DNA of 64,000 nucleotides from Coprinopsis marcescibilis (lineage: Eukaryota; Basidiomycota; Agaricomycetes; Agaricales; Psathyrellaceae), in NCBI GenBank assembly GCA_004369085.1, contig ML210186.1, positions 1 through 64,000 on the forward strand, written 5' to 3'. This document shows positions 11,600 through 23,602 of this stretch, piece by piece. Position 1 is the first letter of the stretch; every line of letters begins with the position of its first letter. The translations under genes were made by a program, and so were the position numbers. Below the pieces are notes generated by a model. The model saw nothing but the letters and a program-made list of their open reading frames with translations, did no database searches and was not told the origin of the DNA.

Positions 11600-14500
11600 A
11601 TGCACAAGGTATGTTTTAACGCAGTTTTAAGCTCGAGTCTACTATGTATTAACAATCCGTGGTATTTCTAGCTCAAGCTTTCGCACTTGAAACTGTTTAG
11701 GACACGAAGATCGGATAAGCAGGATGGAGGAACTGGAAGGAGACAAAGTAACACAGTAGTGAATGCCGGTGAGCTGCCGTTTCCTGTATATGTCACGGTC
11801 GTTTTCACGTAGTAACCTAATCATAACAGAATCCCGCCCATCGACCGGCCCCTTCGCTGGCGCGTCGAATATCTCGATGGAAGACTCCCAGATCAATGTC
11901 ATTGGAGGAGATATGCTATATGTTACGAATATCACAAATGTGAAGTATGCAAGTGCCGAACTTCATTCCTGTATGTCTCCCCAGAAAGATCAATATGGAT
12001 GGGTCTTGAACACATTTACTTTCTAGACAGCGACCTCGAGATACTCGAAGCCTTGCGTCGGCTACCAGACCCCATAGGCTTCTCGTGGAATGCTTCTAGA
12101 GTCTGTTCCCCTGGAACCCGCACCCTGCATATCCAGGAAGTTTCTATATGGGAAGAGACTTCCAGTTCTGCTGCGGTATATGTTGCAGCTGACTCGGCAG
12201 GGAGTGGAAAGTCAGCGCTGGCACACAGCATCTCACAGAAGGCGCACAGAGAAGGGAAACTCGTTGCAAGCTTTTTCTTCGACCAAATGAAACATCAATC
12301 CAGTGCCTCTGGCTTTATGGCCGCCTTAATTCGCGGCCTTTGCAATGTCAGCGAGACAATCAGACGACGAATTGGCGAAATCCTAGCGAGGGACGACACT
12401 CTTGCGGATGCGGATCCAGTCCGACAGTTCGAAGAAATCATTTTACCTGTCTGTCCAATCCTGCCTCAGGGACGGCAGTTCATCATTGCCATAGACGCTC
12501 TTGACGAGGTGCACGACCCGATTGTTGTGACCTTCTTGCGAGATTGGGTGCCTCGCCTTCCACCGTCCTTCCGTATATTCCTCACCACCCGCCCTGAAGC
12601 TCATATCATGGAGCATCTTGAGAAGCAACCTCACATCCGGCAATCCTCTCATTCCTTAACGGGACTTGCCAACAGGTCAGACCTAGAGCTTTTCATCAAA
12701 GATTGGTTCTCGAAGACCAAGTATGGAGCCTCGATCTCTCCCAAGCTATTCGATGCATTTGTCGCCAAATCAGAAGGGTTGTTCCTGTGGACAACAACCG
12801 TCCTCCACCACATCGACGACGCTTATGATCAAGTTGGCGAGCTGGAAGACATCATTGCTGGGGGCAGTGACGATTGGAAGGAAGCTGACGGGGCTGTCAA
12901 GCAGCTCGACAGTTTGTATCAGCGGATTCTGCTGAAACTGCGGTGGACGGATCGACGTTTTGTGGAGAAATACAGGATCATCATGGGAGCGTTGGTTACT
13001 TTGGTGGAGCCCCTCTCAGCAACAGGCCTTGCTGCACTCTACGAACCAGATGGTATCACTTTGGACGATATTCATAGAATCTGCGGAATGCTGCGACCTT
13101 TGTTGCGAGATTATTCTGCGGACGATTCCCAGAGGCCCATTCACCTCGTCCACCTATCCGTTCAAGAATATCTGACGCAGCGGGCGCCTTTGCCATATCG
13201 AATAATATGCGAAGAGCAACACTCGACGTTATTGCGCCTCACGCTTTACACCATTAAGAACCATCTGACGTCGGAAAACGTTCCTATCCTCGGTTACACA
13301 GACGGGGACTGGTTCGGAGATGTTACATCGTATCCACCCGCAATACCCACATTATCGAAGAGGGACGTACTGGAACCGGTTTGGTATTCATGCCAACACT
13401 TAGAAACGCACACATCGTCAGTGCCATCGACAAATGATGAACAACTTCACGCCGAGCTCGCGCTGCATGTTCTGGTTACAGACCCAAGGCCAATACTTGA
13501 ATTTACAGCATCCACAGGTCGCGTAATACAAATCGTGCCTTTAAGGAAGTTAGCCTTGGTGAGCCACAGCCTTACATTTCGATGTAGCCATTGTATTCAA
13601 CCTTTCTCGCCCATAAAACAGAGTTTATCCCATTCACCCCTAGATCCAGTATCAAGCCGGAAAACCGCCGCAGCTTACAGTGCTCTTTCCCGATCTCTCT
13701 TACGGATGAATCGACACGCGCAGGCTCTTCCATTAATCGAAGATGCCGTGAACCATTATCGAGAACTTGGTTCGGATGCAGTGGGCATCCAAACGATTGG
13801 GAGGGAATTCGCGGTGGCTCTTCACACGCTTTCTTCAACATTTCACCATCTCGGATCCTTCCAAAAAGCCCATCAAGTTGCTCTGGAGGGCTTGGATCTT
13901 GTGCGACCACTAGCTGTCGTCCAACCTACAGACTTCCAGCCCCTGTTGAGCAAACTCCTTCGTACCTGTAGCATGGTGCTATTGGAATTGGGCCAACAAG
14001 ACAATGCACTCAAAATGGCACTGGAAGACACCCAAATTACACGCCAACTCGCCGCAGACAACGCCGCTAAATTCCAGGACGATCTTGCTACATCGCTCTT
14101 CAACATACACGATATATATTCAGCATTGAAGTGCCCCGATGATGCCATTCCGCCCGCCGTAGAAGCAGTCCAAATCTACCGTCGGCTGGCCCTGGAGGAT
14201 CCTGCAAGATTCAATGTTGTTCTCTCCGATTATTTGGACCGGTATTCCAAGACCCTCTTCAAACTCGGCAAACACGAAGAAGCCCTTGACCCGGCACAAG
14301 AATCTGTTTCTATTCGCAAAATTCTGGCAGCGGACGATCCGGATGCTTTCGAACATGTGCTCGCGATGGGACTATCCAGATTGAGTTATGTTCTTTTTCA
14401 CTGCAGGCGTCACAGTGATGGCGTCTCAGCAGCACTTGACGCTGTCATACTTGGCCGCCGTTTGGCTGCTAAAGACAAGCAATTCGAAGATCAACTGGCC

Positions 14501-16258
14501 TCTAGCCTCCATGTACTGGGTGCAGGTCTAGCCAAAAACTACCAATTCGCCGAGGGAATCGAGCCAACGAATGAAGCTGTCAGCATCCGACGTCGTCGAA
14601 TATTGGAAACCGGTACATCCATCTACAAGGAGGAGGCGCTGGTCGATTCACTTTACAATCTTGCTTACCTTCTCGGTACGTTCAAGCGATACGAAGACGC
14701 CGCTTCTCACATGGTGGAAACAATCGCAATCCTTCGCCGTTTGGTCACCAAGGATCCCATCAAATACGAAGGTCTTCTATCCGACTGTCTCTTTAGATAC
14801 TCGGCCAACATGACTGGCCTAAACAGGCATATCGATGCTGTAGACGCGATGCGGGAAGCCCTGGAGTTTCGACGTAATGTCGCCGCTCGCAAAGGTGACC
14901 CGGCCGCGTTCACGGACGAGGATCTATCGCGGTCACTTGCAAAGTTGGCCAATTCCTCTGGCCAATTAAACCGTTATGACGAGGCTGTCTCATTGTGTCG
15001 AGAGGCTATCGAAATCGATCGGGGCCTGGTTGCGACACACGAGAAATTCCGAGAACAACTTGCCTTGTCGCTTCGCGACTCTGGCTGGTACCTTTGGAAT
15101 GCAGGCCAGTACGTCGAAGCGATCGAGAACATACAGGAAACGGTCAGCATATATCGTCAACTTGCGGCATGTGGCCAAGAAGGGGCACAAGAGTCCTTGT
15201 CACGCTCCCTTTATGACTTGGGATGTCATCTCGGTGCACGCGAGCGATACGATCAAGCCCTTCCTTATTCCTCGGAATCTATCGCAATTCGTCGGGACTT
15301 GGTCGCGAAGAATCCTGCTGTACACGAGGATGACCTATCGGAATACCTTCAGGGGCATTCAGTCTACCTCTCGCATACAGGCAAGCATGTCGAGGCGCTG
15401 GAGGCCGCGCAGGAAGCAGTTGGCATTCATCGCCGACTAGCCTTGAAGGAACCCGATGCATTCGAGGAAGGCCTTGCCTCATCGTTGTCAACCTTGGCCG
15501 ACTGCCTTGAAAGTCGCAAATGTAGCGATGACGGCAACGCTATCCTCTCCCACCGGAGGGAGGTCATTGAAATTCATCGCCGTTTGGCATCCAAGGATCC
15601 GGCGACATACCAATCCATGTTGGTCACCTCACTACAACTCTACGGGTATCGTCTTTCAAGGGCTGGGCAGGGCGAAAGAGCAGTCGAAGCACTACAGGAA
15701 GCGGTCACCATCCAACGTCACCTCGCAAAGCAGGAGAGCTCTTCATTTAAAGAGTCCGACCTGGCCCTGTCGTTGAATGGCTACGCCTGGTACCTGACAC
15801 AGACGACGCCAAACTCATACCCCGATGCTGTGCTCCACGCCGAAGAAGCCGCTGCGATATACCGTCGATCCGTGGCCAAGGATCCGGATAATGTGGACCT
15901 CTGCCAAAACTTTCTTGCACTTATAGACACTTTGGTTCATGCACTAAACCTATGCCAGCGATACGATGACGCCATAAAGGCGGTTAAAGAGGGACTTGCG
16001 ATTTGCCAACAAAAGGCAGAAGTTGAACCCCTTGCAAACTCCTTCGACTTTCCTGCCAACGTCCTTCACCAGCGCTATTCAGAGGCACTTTTCAACATTG
16101 GACGAGACGATGAGGCTCTGACACACACAGAAGAGGCGGTGGTCCTCAACCGTAGACTTATCGCAAGCGGTGACTCAACGTCAGAACGGGAGGAGGAACT
16201 TGAAGAATGTCTTGCGCTCCTCAAAAAGATTAAGAGTCGGCTGGATCCATTGGTTTGA
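11600..16258 (+). CDS. NLR1: NACHT-TPR NLR-like protein
   Basis: Predicted intracellular STAND NTPase of the kind implicated in fungal non-self recognition. Exons 11600-11608, 11672-11768, 11830-11970 and 12027-16258 give 1492 aa. The first coding exon is only 9 nt (MHK), followed by a basic segment. Exon 3 carries the motif GAS..DSQINVIGGDM (residues 46-64), shared with NLR2. The NACHT has Walker A AGSGKS (140-145), where the usual first Gly is Asp, and Walker B FIIAIDALDE (234-243). A helical linker with HLSVQEYLTQ follows. From about residue 630 to the end are about 16 TPR-like units of 44-48 aa, including two copies of a four-unit block. No separate N-terminal effector domain is recognised. 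Its 3' end faces ORC3 180 bp away. Ligand and output are unknown. Confidence 0.9.
14368..15481 (+). repeat. two copies of the four-TPR block inside NLR1
   Basis: Blocks start near 14368 and 14932, about 564 and 550 bp long. Each contains TPR types C, D, A, B in that order, matching the type order in NLR2. The two copies are quite diverged from each other, unlike those of NLR2, so this array looks older or less recently homogenised. Confidence 0.75.
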
Positions 16259-16437
16259 AAGTCGCGGTTGCATTTATATTTACCCCTGGGGTTACCCATA
16301 CTTGCCTTGATCAGGATTCGACCATTTTCTTTGGACTGAATTGTGAATTGCAATATATAATTAATTCCTAGGATGCCAAATAATGTGCGTTTCATAAAGA
16401 ACGACCCTTGTAAATTGGTGTTCCAACTGACAATAAC

Positions 16438-19145
16438 CTACTCCGTAACCTCGAAAACAGTCCGTATTACGTGATCAGCCTTTCGCTTCGTATGCTTGAT
16501 AAACCCAAGATAATCCAATTCATGCAGCGCACGAATGAACCTAGCCTGGACTTCCAGCTTCCACTCTTCCTCTGTCTGATCTGCATTGTCATCCACCTCA
16601 ACATCCTCCTGTTGCTTCTGCTTGCCTTTAGTTTTTGCACTCAATTTTCGAGGCGATTGTGGCTTGCCCCTCTTCTTCCTAGGAGACGCAGCCTTCTGCA
16701 GTTCGGTTTTTTGGACCTCCAATACACTTTGGAAAGACTCAAACCAGTCGTAAACGTTGATCATCTTCCCGCTGTCTAGATATCTCTTGAAGAGAATGCT
16801 GGTATCTGGAAGCTGCCAGAGTGATTCTTCTTCGCTGTCGACATCCGGTGTGGACTGGACTTTGTCGGTAAAGTCGTGCGGTCGAAGCAGGCCAGAAATC
16901 ATCGTTGCACGTATGGATGGGTTAATAAGCTGTAAACAAGGGGTAAGCAGCGGGGCGACAATACTTTCCGGAGAGTGTACCTCAGATGGAAATGGCGTCA
17001 GGCCGGTATACCAGATTTCCCAAAGTGGGTTCTCTTCCAGGGAGACAAGGTTCGATCTGTTTGTGCATTAGCCTTGTGCAACGAAATCGATGACCACAAG
17101 AGCCTCACTTGAAGAATGACGTTGCCCATTCACTAAATTTATTCGGCACGTCATCCTTAGAGTTGGTTTTTAGAAGTTCGATCAAGGCTTCCACCTCCGC
17201 CGTCGCTTCTCGCGTGATCGCAGTCTCATGCTCCATCTCAGAGAAGAGATCTAGTATCTGGGGGAGCACCTTTGCAACTTGGGCGACACTCATCTTCCTA
17301 TTGTGGGGGTAGGGTCAGCCAAGTTCTGCCGAGTACAACTAACCCACCAACCGCATGATCAAGCTCAAGTCCTTGACATCTCTATCAACGTTGTTCTGTA
17401 AGAACTCAACCAGGATATCGGATAGCCCGATTTTGAAATCCCAGCCAAGTCCCTTGTACCCCTCGTTGACAAGGAATAGTTGGATGATCTTCATAACATT
17501 GAACACGACGACCACCGCTTTGGCTCGAGAATAGAGCTGCTTTCGATGCTTCTCCACAAGGTTGGGAAGATTCGCGGGCGTGAGCAACTTCCATTGTTGA
17601 TTACGCTTTTCATCGCTCAGCTTCTTCGATACAGGAGCAAGCCGAGTTAGGAGGTCGTCTGCAATGTCTGACCACTCGGGTTGAGAGAGTTCTTTGCTTC
17701 TGGGTGTTGAGTAGAGGATTGATGTCAGGGGCTCGATTGAGAAATGTTTCATATGCATCAGCTGTAGGAGATGTTAATTTGATTTGGTTAATCACGGTTC
17801 TGCGGTGGCTTGGTGGTTCAACCCACCTGGAGGTTGGTGATCAAGGAGTCGAAGGTTGGGTTATATCGCAAGTAAAAGTCCGCAATGTATTGAAGAGCGA
17901 TTGGACCAAGGATGACGTCGGGTTGGAAGTCCACGGAGAAGAACGTCTGTGCAGATGGTGAGAAATGATTATGATTCGGGGTAAAGATGCGTCCTCACTT
18001 CGAGTAGAACGGTGTTTAGGACAGAAACTCCTCCGGGCAATGTCAGCTTTCGTATCCGCAAGCGTTTGAGGATCGACCGGGGGTACGCGATATTCAGATA
18101 CAACGGCACTGGCGATGACATGGAGAGAATGAACACCAGAGGTAGAGCCCGCACATGTTGGCTTAGGTTGACCGTTGATTAGTGCCAACACCTAGTTGGC
18201 AAGTAATATCTTTCCGTACCTGCAGATATAGAAGATGTCTTGCATTACTTCGGTGTCAAAGACCTCAAAATCATGGAGAATTACGATCAATTGTGCGTCA
18301 TTTCCTGATTGTCTGAATTAGTGGCCAGAGTGCACGAAAGTCTTTGGGAAGGCATACCTCGAACAGTGCAAAATTCTTTGTACCATGCGACTAGGAGTTT
18401 AATGTCGTAATTTGGGACCGATGTGGTAGACCTATGACTTTCTAACCCGATAAGTGAGAACGAAAGCTGGAAATGAGAGTTGAAGTACCTCGGACGATGT
18501 CTCTAGTCCCTTCAAGGAAGCCTGCGATCAAGCTCCGCATGCCTGCAATTGCATTGTGACAATCCGATGGATAGAGATGAACGGATCGGTTATCCAATCT
18601 TTGAGAGACATCATATAGGAATGTCCCGCGGAAAGCAGGATCTAGCGACTGTAAGGTTGTGCATATCCGGAAGGAAATCCTAAACCATACTTGTGACAGT
18701 GATAATTGGAAGTTCCGGGTGAGGAAGGCCTGTTAGAGTCGCGTGGTCTTCTATTTCCTTAACAATCTGGCCTGCGACTGGATCCAATAGTCTCCGAGCG
18801 ATAGCCTAAAGTAGTTCGAATTGAAATCGCTGCTAATCTAAAAACCAATGAACTGACCTGGATCCTATCCAGGCATTTTGCCCATGCTTTTTTATAAGCA
18901 TCGAAGCAGACCTGTCTATCCTCTTCTTCTTTCTGGAGTCCTTCGGACATAGGAAGCTCAGGCTTTTCACGTTCGTCGTGGTTATCTCCTGGTTGGACGT
19001 CAGACCCCAGGGGCTGTTTCTGTAACCTTGAATGCCACTAACCCTCCGAATATGGGATGTAGACCATCGCCTGTGATTCATACCGTCAGTTTAGTCCTTC
19101 GTATCGTTGTTCCTATCATACCTGATCATATTTCACGCTTGTCAT
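16438..19145 (-). CDS. ORC3: origin recognition complex subunit 3
   Basis: Nuclear subunit of the ORC complex that marks replication origins. Reconstructed exons: 19019-18858, 18805-18698, 18648-18489, 18441-18358, 18304-18220, 18161-17999, 17946-17827, 17761-17348, 17293-17109, 17056-16981 and 16929-16438, about 683 codons. Diagnostic stretches are NYDIKLLVAWYKEF, VILHDFEVFD, LPLVFILSMSSP, PLWEIWYTGLTPFPSELINP and the C-terminal LGFIKHTKRKADHV. The 5' end is unresolved: an exon pair 19145-19122 and 19070 onward reads MTSVKYDQ-AMVYIPYSE, but an in-frame TAG (19038-19040) separates it from the exon at 19019. One internal donor (GTCACA at 18697) is weak. The identification itself is secure. Confidence 0.88.
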
Positions 19146-19440
19146 TGCCACACCTGAGTCTGAGGAACGAGTTCTGCCAAAATTGGCGTTGAACGCGAAC
19201 TGGAAGACGACGCGCTCCAGATGAGTGGCGGTGTCGCTCTCACCAAGAATGGGAGATCACTCCCACGGCTGCTTACCGGATGCAAACAAATGGGTTTAGT
19301 GACACAAGCCATTTCAGCCGCAGGTGGAACACGCGGACATTTCAAGTTTGCACAGTCAGTCCCCTTACTGCCAGCCTTCACATTATAAGACTCCCTGCCC
19401 CAGGAGGCTCGAAAGTCGAGCCAGACGACAACAAAACCTG
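19146..19440. promoter_or_regulatory. divergent promoter region of ORC3 and REEP/Yop1-like gene
   Basis: About 295 bp separate the two outward-facing starts. No specific operator was recognised; the call rests on layout. Confidence 0.5.
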
Positions 19441-20576
19441 ATGTTGTTCTACCTGACGTCGCGCATTGTCAGGTAAGCGACAACAGTAGCGGCCGACAAA
19501 CCTTGTAGTGACCATTGTATAGCGCAACAGCAGCATTTCTGTATCCTGGTTATGCATCATATAAGACTTTAAGCCAACGCCCAGCCTCAGAGGAAGACCT
19601 GGAGCGCTGGCTGATGTATTGGTCGGTCCTGGGTTGCGTCGTATCCGTTGAATACATGGCGGAATGGGTAGTGTCATGGTATGTCAATTATCGATTATCG
19701 ATGGCATTTTGACAAAGGGTCTTGTATCCGCATGCTAACCAGACGCTTCATGATACTAGGATCCCCTTCTACTTTACCCTGAAAACCCTCTTTCTTCTTT
19801 ATCTCGCCCTCCCACAGACAAAGGGATCAACCTATATATACCTCACCCACCTTCAGCCTTTCTTCCGCAAACACGAGAACCGAATCGACTCCACACTCGC
19901 CTCGTTCAAAGCCAGAGCATACGCCATTGTTCAGGAAAGATTGCGACTGTTATGGGATCAAGTGGCAGTCGCCATGGGTCAACAAGCGCAGGCGCAGCAG
20001 CAGGGTGATGCCGAACCAGCCTCAGCGCCTACGAACGCATCTGCTCCCGCCCAGTTGCTTGGCTCACTATGGACCTCATACGGACCATCGATCCTTGCCT
20101 CAGGTGCAGCCCTCCTCAGACAAGGAGCAACTGCAGCCTCCAACCGGATCCCAACAGGGACAGGGGCTTCTATGGGTTCCGCAGCCCAGCGACCGCACCA
20201 ACCGCTCTCCACACCGTCAGGCTCCTTCATCCGAAGCGATTCTTCCCAGTCGGTGTTGGAAGAACGTAAACGCCAGCTACAGGCAGAGCTCGCCGCATTG
20301 GATGCACAGACAGCAGCAGCGGGCATCACTTCAGTGCCTATGCCTTCGGCGTCTCCGCAACTTTTACCTTCAAGAGGGTCGTCAGATTCTGATCTCCGAA
20401 GCCGGGAGCGGACGACGTCAGGTCGCTTTGAAGAGATCGAGGTCCCCAGTGACGATGAAAGTGCTGGGTACGAGTCTGGTCGACAACCCGGGGCTGGACA
20501 GCGGAAACCCAGTGGGTGGTTTGGTGGGTGGACTGGGGGTACGAAAGACGGTTACGAACGGGTGAAGAGTGATTAG
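19441..20576 (+). CDS. REEP/Yop1-like ER-shaping membrane protein (TB2/DP1/HVA22)
   Basis: Expected to curve tubular endoplasmic reticulum membranes. Exons 19441-19472, 19523-19678 and 19760-20576 encode 334 aa. The N-terminal half is the TB2/DP1/HVA22 domain: LYPGYASYKTL, then ERWLMYWSVLG, a hydrophobic hairpin, and IPFYFTLKTLFLLYLALPQTKG, followed by an amphipathic helix. From about residue 145 a Gln/Ala/Ser-rich tail adds some 190 residues beyond the short Yop1 type, including a Gln/Glu-rich coiled segment (VLEERKRQLQAELAAL) and a Gly/Trp-rich end. The length and tail fit longer REEP-like members better than classic Yop1, so no symbol is assigned. The start was chosen because exon 1 (MLFYLTSRIVS) joins in frame to the domain. 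Confidence 0.9.
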
Positions 20577-23500
20577 AGATACTGTGTGTACTCCCGCTGA
20601 TTCCTTGACACGCCGGGGCCATGTGCCCTTGAGCTTATTCTCCCTTCGCTCCGTTGCATCTTTCACCAACATCTTCATCTTTTTCTTGTTTACTTTCTGA
20701 TATCTATCACGATACAAGGGACATTCAACTCCTTCGCGTTCACATAATGATCTCACACATTCGCATCTATATCCGACCGGGAGTTGAGTTTCCGTTGATT
20801 TTGGATCTGGATCCGACGTGCAAACACTGGAAAGACAAGCTTTTACGCAGGTGTTTCTCAAAGACATTCATTTCTCGTGACTAAAAGGCATACGTCTTAT
20901 TATAATGCCATGTTTCTCTGTCCAGCGGCGCTTGACACACGTTCAATACAAACCGGGTCAGCTTGGCCTCGAGGCATGTCACGCCCACCATTGCCAGTTG
21001 GTCTGATATGCAGGCAATTTCCAACTCCAGCCACTTCCCTTCTCGAAGCCTGGAGTAATTTCCATGTGGGGTGTGGCGTATCAACCCGAAGACTGAATAC
21101 ATACGTTGGCCCGCAGGGTATGAAGGTTTGGGGAATTGAGTAAACTGGAGTAAAATAAGCTAAGAGGAACCCTTTGAGGATGTAATTTCTGCCGTTGGAC
21201 TCCCAAGTGCTTGATTTCAGATAGTCACTTGGTCATTCCGCACTCGGGTGTGTCCAAGTACTCTTTCTATTCAGACCATCTGATCCTCCTCCTCTGAACG
21301 GCAAATACATTGGATTAACACACTATGTTTGTGCTCTTTGTATACGACTTCACCGCTGCTGTCAGTCGCTGATCACAAGTACCTGGCTTCCTGACTATAA
21401 AAGACCCACTCGACGGTGACCAATCCGGCAGAGCAAAGCGAGATCCACACCAGATTCCGCCATTGGCCTAACTTACCGAAAATAAGGGTTGATTGTCCCC
21501 TCTAAGTCCACGAGAGGAAATGTGTGGTGATAATTGGGGCTTTCGAATCTGGCACTTTTGAGCCTGGGAGATCGCCACCCACATTGAGCGTCTGAGCCCA
21601 ATCACCATCAGTCTATGTCTATCTACAATAATTATGTGAACAGTCGACAGGGCAATCGTATCCCTAGAGAGCAGTAGAAGGAGGTGTCAAGCCTCAAAAG
21701 GTAGGTAAACGACAGCTGGAATACATATTTAGATAGGGGGGCGTCGAGGCACAGGTCTATAAAGCACCCTAGACAGGACGTAGTCACGGTAGTCTAGCTT
21801 GTACCCAAGATTTGGATTCTCCAATGGGATCTATTACATTTGGCGTGTGGTGCTCAATACATCACGGGAAAGAGGTTTTGTCCGTTTTCATGGATTTTCA
21901 AGTCGGCTAAGCTATGCGTGACCTTTTCAATGTTTCCCTCGGGGACAATGGATTTTCTGCGTAGAACGGCCTTTAGACAGTGTACCTCCCGGGTGTACGT
22001 ACCGAATGGGCGAATTTTGGGATGGAAGCGCGATGTTTATCTGCACATTGCTGCGATTTACGGCGGTCCGTTGACTGGGGGCTACTGTGAGGCGTGGACC
22101 CGGTGGAGGTTGGTGGAGGCCGTAAAATGCGTGCTCACTGGAAAACCCGGCAAGCCGCAAAAGTCTGGAGTGAGGAGAACTGGTTACCTAAATAAGTTGC
22201 AACAGCTTCATGGTGACAATAGGCACCGATGGAATGGTGGACAGATCCTGAGGTTGAGGAAGCTCAGGAAGCATTTGTCACGAAAAGAGATGATGATGAT
22301 ATTGATGATATTATGACAGACAAGACAGAAGGCAACCAGTCAAAAGTCTCTCCTGCATTGGCGCGTTGTGACCGACTGTGGCATCCTAATGTGCGGTCCT
22401 GGGTAGAAGACATGCGCCTTGCCACTAAAGAAGCCTTCAAAAGCTTCCTCGGGCTTTTGGTCTGCCTGTCATTAGGATTATTTCTTGAAATTGCGCAGTG
22501 TGCACATTACCGGGTACAGGGTCAAACCTGCACGCTTGGTTTGGCCTCTCCGCATTCTGTTATTTAGCTGACGTGTGGACACAAGGATTGGCACCGGGCA
22601 GATACCTTGGCAAACGACGAGATCGGAGGAGGGTGGACAGTGGGCTACGGTGGGGGGTTCCGCCTCAGAGTACTCACATCCGAGAGTCGCAAGAGGGTTC
22701 TTCCCGCCATCCCGTTGTGATAAGAAAAGAGCAGCCTAAGATTGAGGTTATTCAGTTGATCTATGAGATTTGGGTCAAACGAGCGTCAAATTTAGGAAAG
22801 AGATGAGATTCGTCCTCAAGTGATGGTCACGTTGGGACATTTGGCATTGCTGCCGCTAAATTGTGTACGCACCAGGTCATAGTACGTTTGTGCAATTCCC
22901 TCTCGAGGAATTCCGATTGCTTGCTCAGGACCTTCACCCCATTACGGGCCTACGGCCTGTGTGCGACCACTGGCTATTTTGAGAAGGGAGATAGAGCGGT
23001 CAGAAAGGCCAACTTTAGGAACCGCTTGCTGACTGGGTTCTTGCCCTCGGTGGGTTCGATCTGATTCGAATCCTCGAAGTCACATAGCTACGGCCGATCG
23101 ACATTCACCTTGCTGCAGTAAATTCAACCTTGATGTAGGTGTAAAGGCTAAAGGGTGGACATCCGCCGACTCGGGCACCAAACACAAAACGCACCGCTGA
23201 ACGTGGCTGGCCATGAAATGTGTACGCTACTCGGTGGCCGGTGGATGGTAAGGGATCACGGAGAGAAGACTTTCTGGTTCTTCTGCAAAGGGTGTGGTCG
23301 TCTGGGTTGCCAGTGGTTCCCATGTTCTCTATTTCATATATCAGATAGACAGAGCATCGTAGCGAAAATAATTATCTGGGATCGTATGGTCCCTGACACG
23401 TTCTTGTTCCTGTGAGCTTGGCAAACAGAATTGGACGTCTTGCAAAAGGACCTTTCCCCTTCAAGCTGCTAAAAGTCCCAGCCAGCCGGTACGTAATACG

Positions 23501-23602
23501 GATTAAACCAGGGCTAATAGTCGCTGTATTCTGTAAGGTACTCCTCGTTTCTTCTTCCCATCATCCTCCATCCACTCAGTTACTATTCCGCCCTCAGGTC
23601 CT
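20577..23602. other. 3-kb intergenic region, possible orphan fragments
   Basis: No recognised gene. A plus-strand frame at 22229-22567 encodes an acidic segment (TKRDDDDIDDIMTD) and a later hydrophobic stretch (LGLLVCLSLGLFL) that could be a membrane helix. An overlapping frame at 21840-22316 is basic. Splicing could not be resolved and no family matches, so these are either an orphan gene or chance. Confidence 0.35.

Noticed and set aside
20338..20867. Minus-strand frames opposite the REEP-like gene end
   Set aside because: Shadow frames of the real coding exon and its 3' UTR, with no domain.
22229..22567. Acidic frame with a possible membrane helix
   Set aside because: No start context, no splice model and no family; left as a note in the intergenic entry instead of a gene.
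23040..23090. Possible tRNA T-loop (GATTCGAATCC)
   Set aside because: No matching acceptor stem, D-arm or anticodon arm at the right spacing.
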